Shown: positions 63,201 to 64,000 of the stretch, piece after piece
Numbering within the stretch: the stretch's first letter is position 1
How the letters are laid out: each line of letters opens with the position of its first letter
Assembly: GCA_903924465.1 (NCBI GenBank)
Contig: CAIYBN010000144.1
Location: 310,001 to 374,000, forward strand
Length of the DNA stretch: 64,000 nucleotides
From: an uncultured Myxococcales bacterium
Lineage (GTDB): Bacteria; Myxococcota_A; UBA9042
Reading direction: 5' to 3'
Program-made: the position numbers and the translations under genes
Notes under the pieces: generated by a model
What the model was told of the DNA's origin: nothing
The model's input: the letters and a program-made list of their open reading frames with translations, nothing else
Databases searched by the model: none

Positions 63201-64000
63201 ACCAAGTGAATGGGCAGCGGCGCATGCGCGGTCACCAACGTCGACGGCAGGCCAACGCCCACCAGCGCGGCCGCCGGATGCAGCCAGAACGCGTGGCTGG
63301 CCGACATCTCGCGGCCGTTGGGATCCTGCACCGATGCCGCCACTTCCACGCGCATCGAACGGTCCAGGGGCACCGTGGTCGGAATCGCGAAGGCCAGCCG
63401 GCCGCGGTCGTCGGTTTCACCGCGCAGTTCGTGGTTCAGCACGTTGCGGGCACCGGCGCCATCCGCTTCCTGCCAAGTGTGCATGCCAAACTGGAATTGC
63501 GGCCAACCGGGCGGCTCAAATGACTCCGCGCTGCCCGAAGCCGTCACGTGTGCAGGCGCCTTGCCGAGCGGACCGCCGGAGAACCAGCTCGCCTGGAGAT
63601 CGCCCGGCACGGCATCGCCGCGCGCCACGTGCTGCGCCCGGAGCGTCAAGTCCAGCCGGGTGCGCGGCACGTGATAGACCGCAAGCTGCACGGTCTTGTC
63701 AAACTCGGTGTGCTGCGACGCGGCATGGACGCGCCAGGCGCCCACACGCGCGTTGGGCGCAAAGGTCAGGTTCGTGGCAAACGTTCCGCGGGCGCTCAAC
63801 CGCACCACGGTCTCCGCCGCCGCATGATCCGTCGGGTCGCGCAGCTGTAACGTCACTTCCCGACCCGCCGCGGGCAGGCCGAGCGCTTCCTTGCCGACCA
63901 GACGCAACAGGCCTTTGATCTGCACCGTTTCGCCAGACCGGTACACCGGCTTGTCGGTCAACAGCCAACCCCGCTCGCTGTCATCCGGCGTGTCGTCATT
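60209..64000 (-). CDS. Bacterial alpha-2-macroglobulin, 5' truncated by window edge
   Basis: The frame stays open to the right edge, so the N-terminus is missing; the first visible codons encode ERGWLLTDKPVYRSGETVQI, the MG-domain opening common to these proteins. Macroglobulin domains follow, a bait-like loop (Gly/Pro-rich near GDPGGGGGAPGTTR), and the thioester motif YDCTEQLASR, which retains the reactive Cys-Thr-Glu-Gln. The helical alpha-alpha toroid domain and a C-terminal receptor-like domain end the protein. In Gram-negatives this is a periplasmic trap for proteases that enter the cell and works beside PBP1C. Its stop overlaps pbpC. Confidence 0.9.
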   Translation of the reverse strand, partial: NDDTPDDSERGWLLTDKPVYRSGETVQIKGLLRLVGKEALGLPAAGREVTLQLRDPTDHAAAETVVRLSARGTFATNLTFAPNARVGAWRVHAASQHTEFDKTVQLAVYHVPRTRLDLTLRAQHVARGDAVPGDLQASWFSGGPLGKAPAHVTASGSAESFEPPGWPQFQFGMHTWQEADGAGARNVLNHELRGETDDRGRLAFAIPTTVPLDRSMRVEVAASVQDPNGREMSASHAFWLHPAAALVGVGLPSTLVTAHAPLPIHLVATDPGGKALAGLPLAVKLQRREWKAIRVRGMGGETSWQTRLVTTSAGECNAKSAALPVDCTLTVQTSGLFSVQASVRDSRGRVATTVTDFYATGPDMVWSPDEDQRLLIADKAIYKIGETAHLLVRNQVPDALALVTQERAGILRTQIVQLHGAAPILDIPIEARHAPNVHVGVMVIAGRRSDGALGLDTGAPSVQMEAIELTVDPEDHRLQVTVTPEHAQMLPGHKTSVEVVVRDAAGRPRAAEVTLWAVDEGVLALTGEHTPDPLTALYAAIERGVEDAVLMESLVRRRAGELKGDPGGGGGAPGTTRSNLRDVAFWQASLELPADGKVRHTFTLPDNLTTWRILAVAVDGPGDFGSGDAEMEASKPLMVQPAMPKSVAIGDHVELTATVRNRQPFAVTVRAELNVAAPLVLESAPTEALTLAPLQSQEVRFRVMAQATGSAKVQWRVTATAVHQPDVADAVEESLDIKMLQPVETVVSWAQVTGSRLEMLHKDDGVVPDRGGLRIAVSGSLAVGAEVAIAALTDYPYDCTEQLASRLQGLLALEALRGQDKTALGQLVADPHALAQQWIDHIQARSQFDGGFSLWDAGHADVDATLWALWVLADAQAAGLHVDAAVLHSAATWLRSHQAKSQQVQVLAVEAAVGLADPATAEAFFAGRAQLGLDDQLWLAAAFARLDGKKFASQVHALLEPLLAQMRVDGETSHLPELPSAWSWSSPLQRQALLVEVLARSEPQHPLLPRLTRWLALQQGGHGWRSTHDNAWALRALVAQTQAGPAVDGDFKFYVADQLQLSGVATRTAHVDSVEMSQAQLAKGDTPLRFDRHGQGPLWLRLAYSYALQTPPQEARNAGLLVRRRLFTVRGDPVTGPLHRGDQVIVQVEVTAGDRWEDVAVVDRPVAGLEPVDLQFANHDAGLAQRLAALQVDRHARIGAVQNTELAGREVRFFADLSPGTQVFRYVARAASRGSYQDLGARAEAMYRPDVFGTSGATTVHID

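Overview
The window is GC-rich, densely coded DNA with no gene-free gap over 300 bases. Gene content suggests a Gram-negative bacterium of the former Deltaproteobacteria, most likely Myxococcota-like. The signs are large cysteine-repeat lipoproteins, many lipoproteins with acidic low-complexity linkers, multiheme c-type cytochromes, a sigma-54 two-component system, an ExbB/ExbD/TonB system, and a PBP1C/alpha-2-macroglobulin pair. The phylum is an inference from gene content, not from a marker gene.

Layout. 0-4 kb: a TonB-dependent receptor (cut by the left edge) followed by exbB, exbD and tonB, an outer-membrane uptake unit. 4-11 kb: a giant Cys-rich lipoprotein, a small unknown protein, a CAT-anticodon tRNA, a zinc-ribbon coiled-coil protein, miaA and a TPR/PEGA protein. 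11-15 kb: three enzymes of the beta-lysine (lysine fermentation) route, kdd facing kamDE. 15-28 kb: a mixed block with a lipoprotein alpha/beta hydrolase, an HExxH peptide-hydroxylase homologue, a pseudouridine synthase, glycosyltransferase/methyltransferase/asparagine synthetase genes, a membrane-bound metalloprotease-like protein, an unusual uracil-DNA glycosylase homologue, an exonuclease/phosphatase-fold lipoprotein and a MepA-type endopeptidase.

27.7-35.6 kb is the most interesting block. An operon on the minus strand encodes a 7-heme c / cytochrome b fusion, a tri-heme and a 12-heme cytochrome c, then a sensor kinase and an NtrC-type activator. On both sides lies a nearly identical small two-helix membrane protein gene in the same orientation. 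All three transcription units are preceded by a near-perfect sigma-54 promoter (TTGGCAC-N4/5-TTGCTT type). Further upstream of each lie TGTC-type inverted repeats, tandem with 21-bp spacing at the two small genes, that look like activator binding sites. Together this reads as a self-contained, positively autoregulated electron-transfer regulon with a conserved membrane protein of unknown function.

35.6-64 kb is mostly housekeeping: prolyl aminopeptidase, an ABC exporter, a nitronate monooxygenase-like flavoenzyme, bioBFDA, gltDB, a secreted ankyrin-RCC1 protein, pyruvate kinase and a second Cys-rich lipoprotein. It ends with a tightly overlapping minus-strand operon: alpha-2-macroglobulin (cut by the right edge), pbpC, nadC, birA, coaX and queE. 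No transposase, phage gene, CRISPR array or rRNA was seen.
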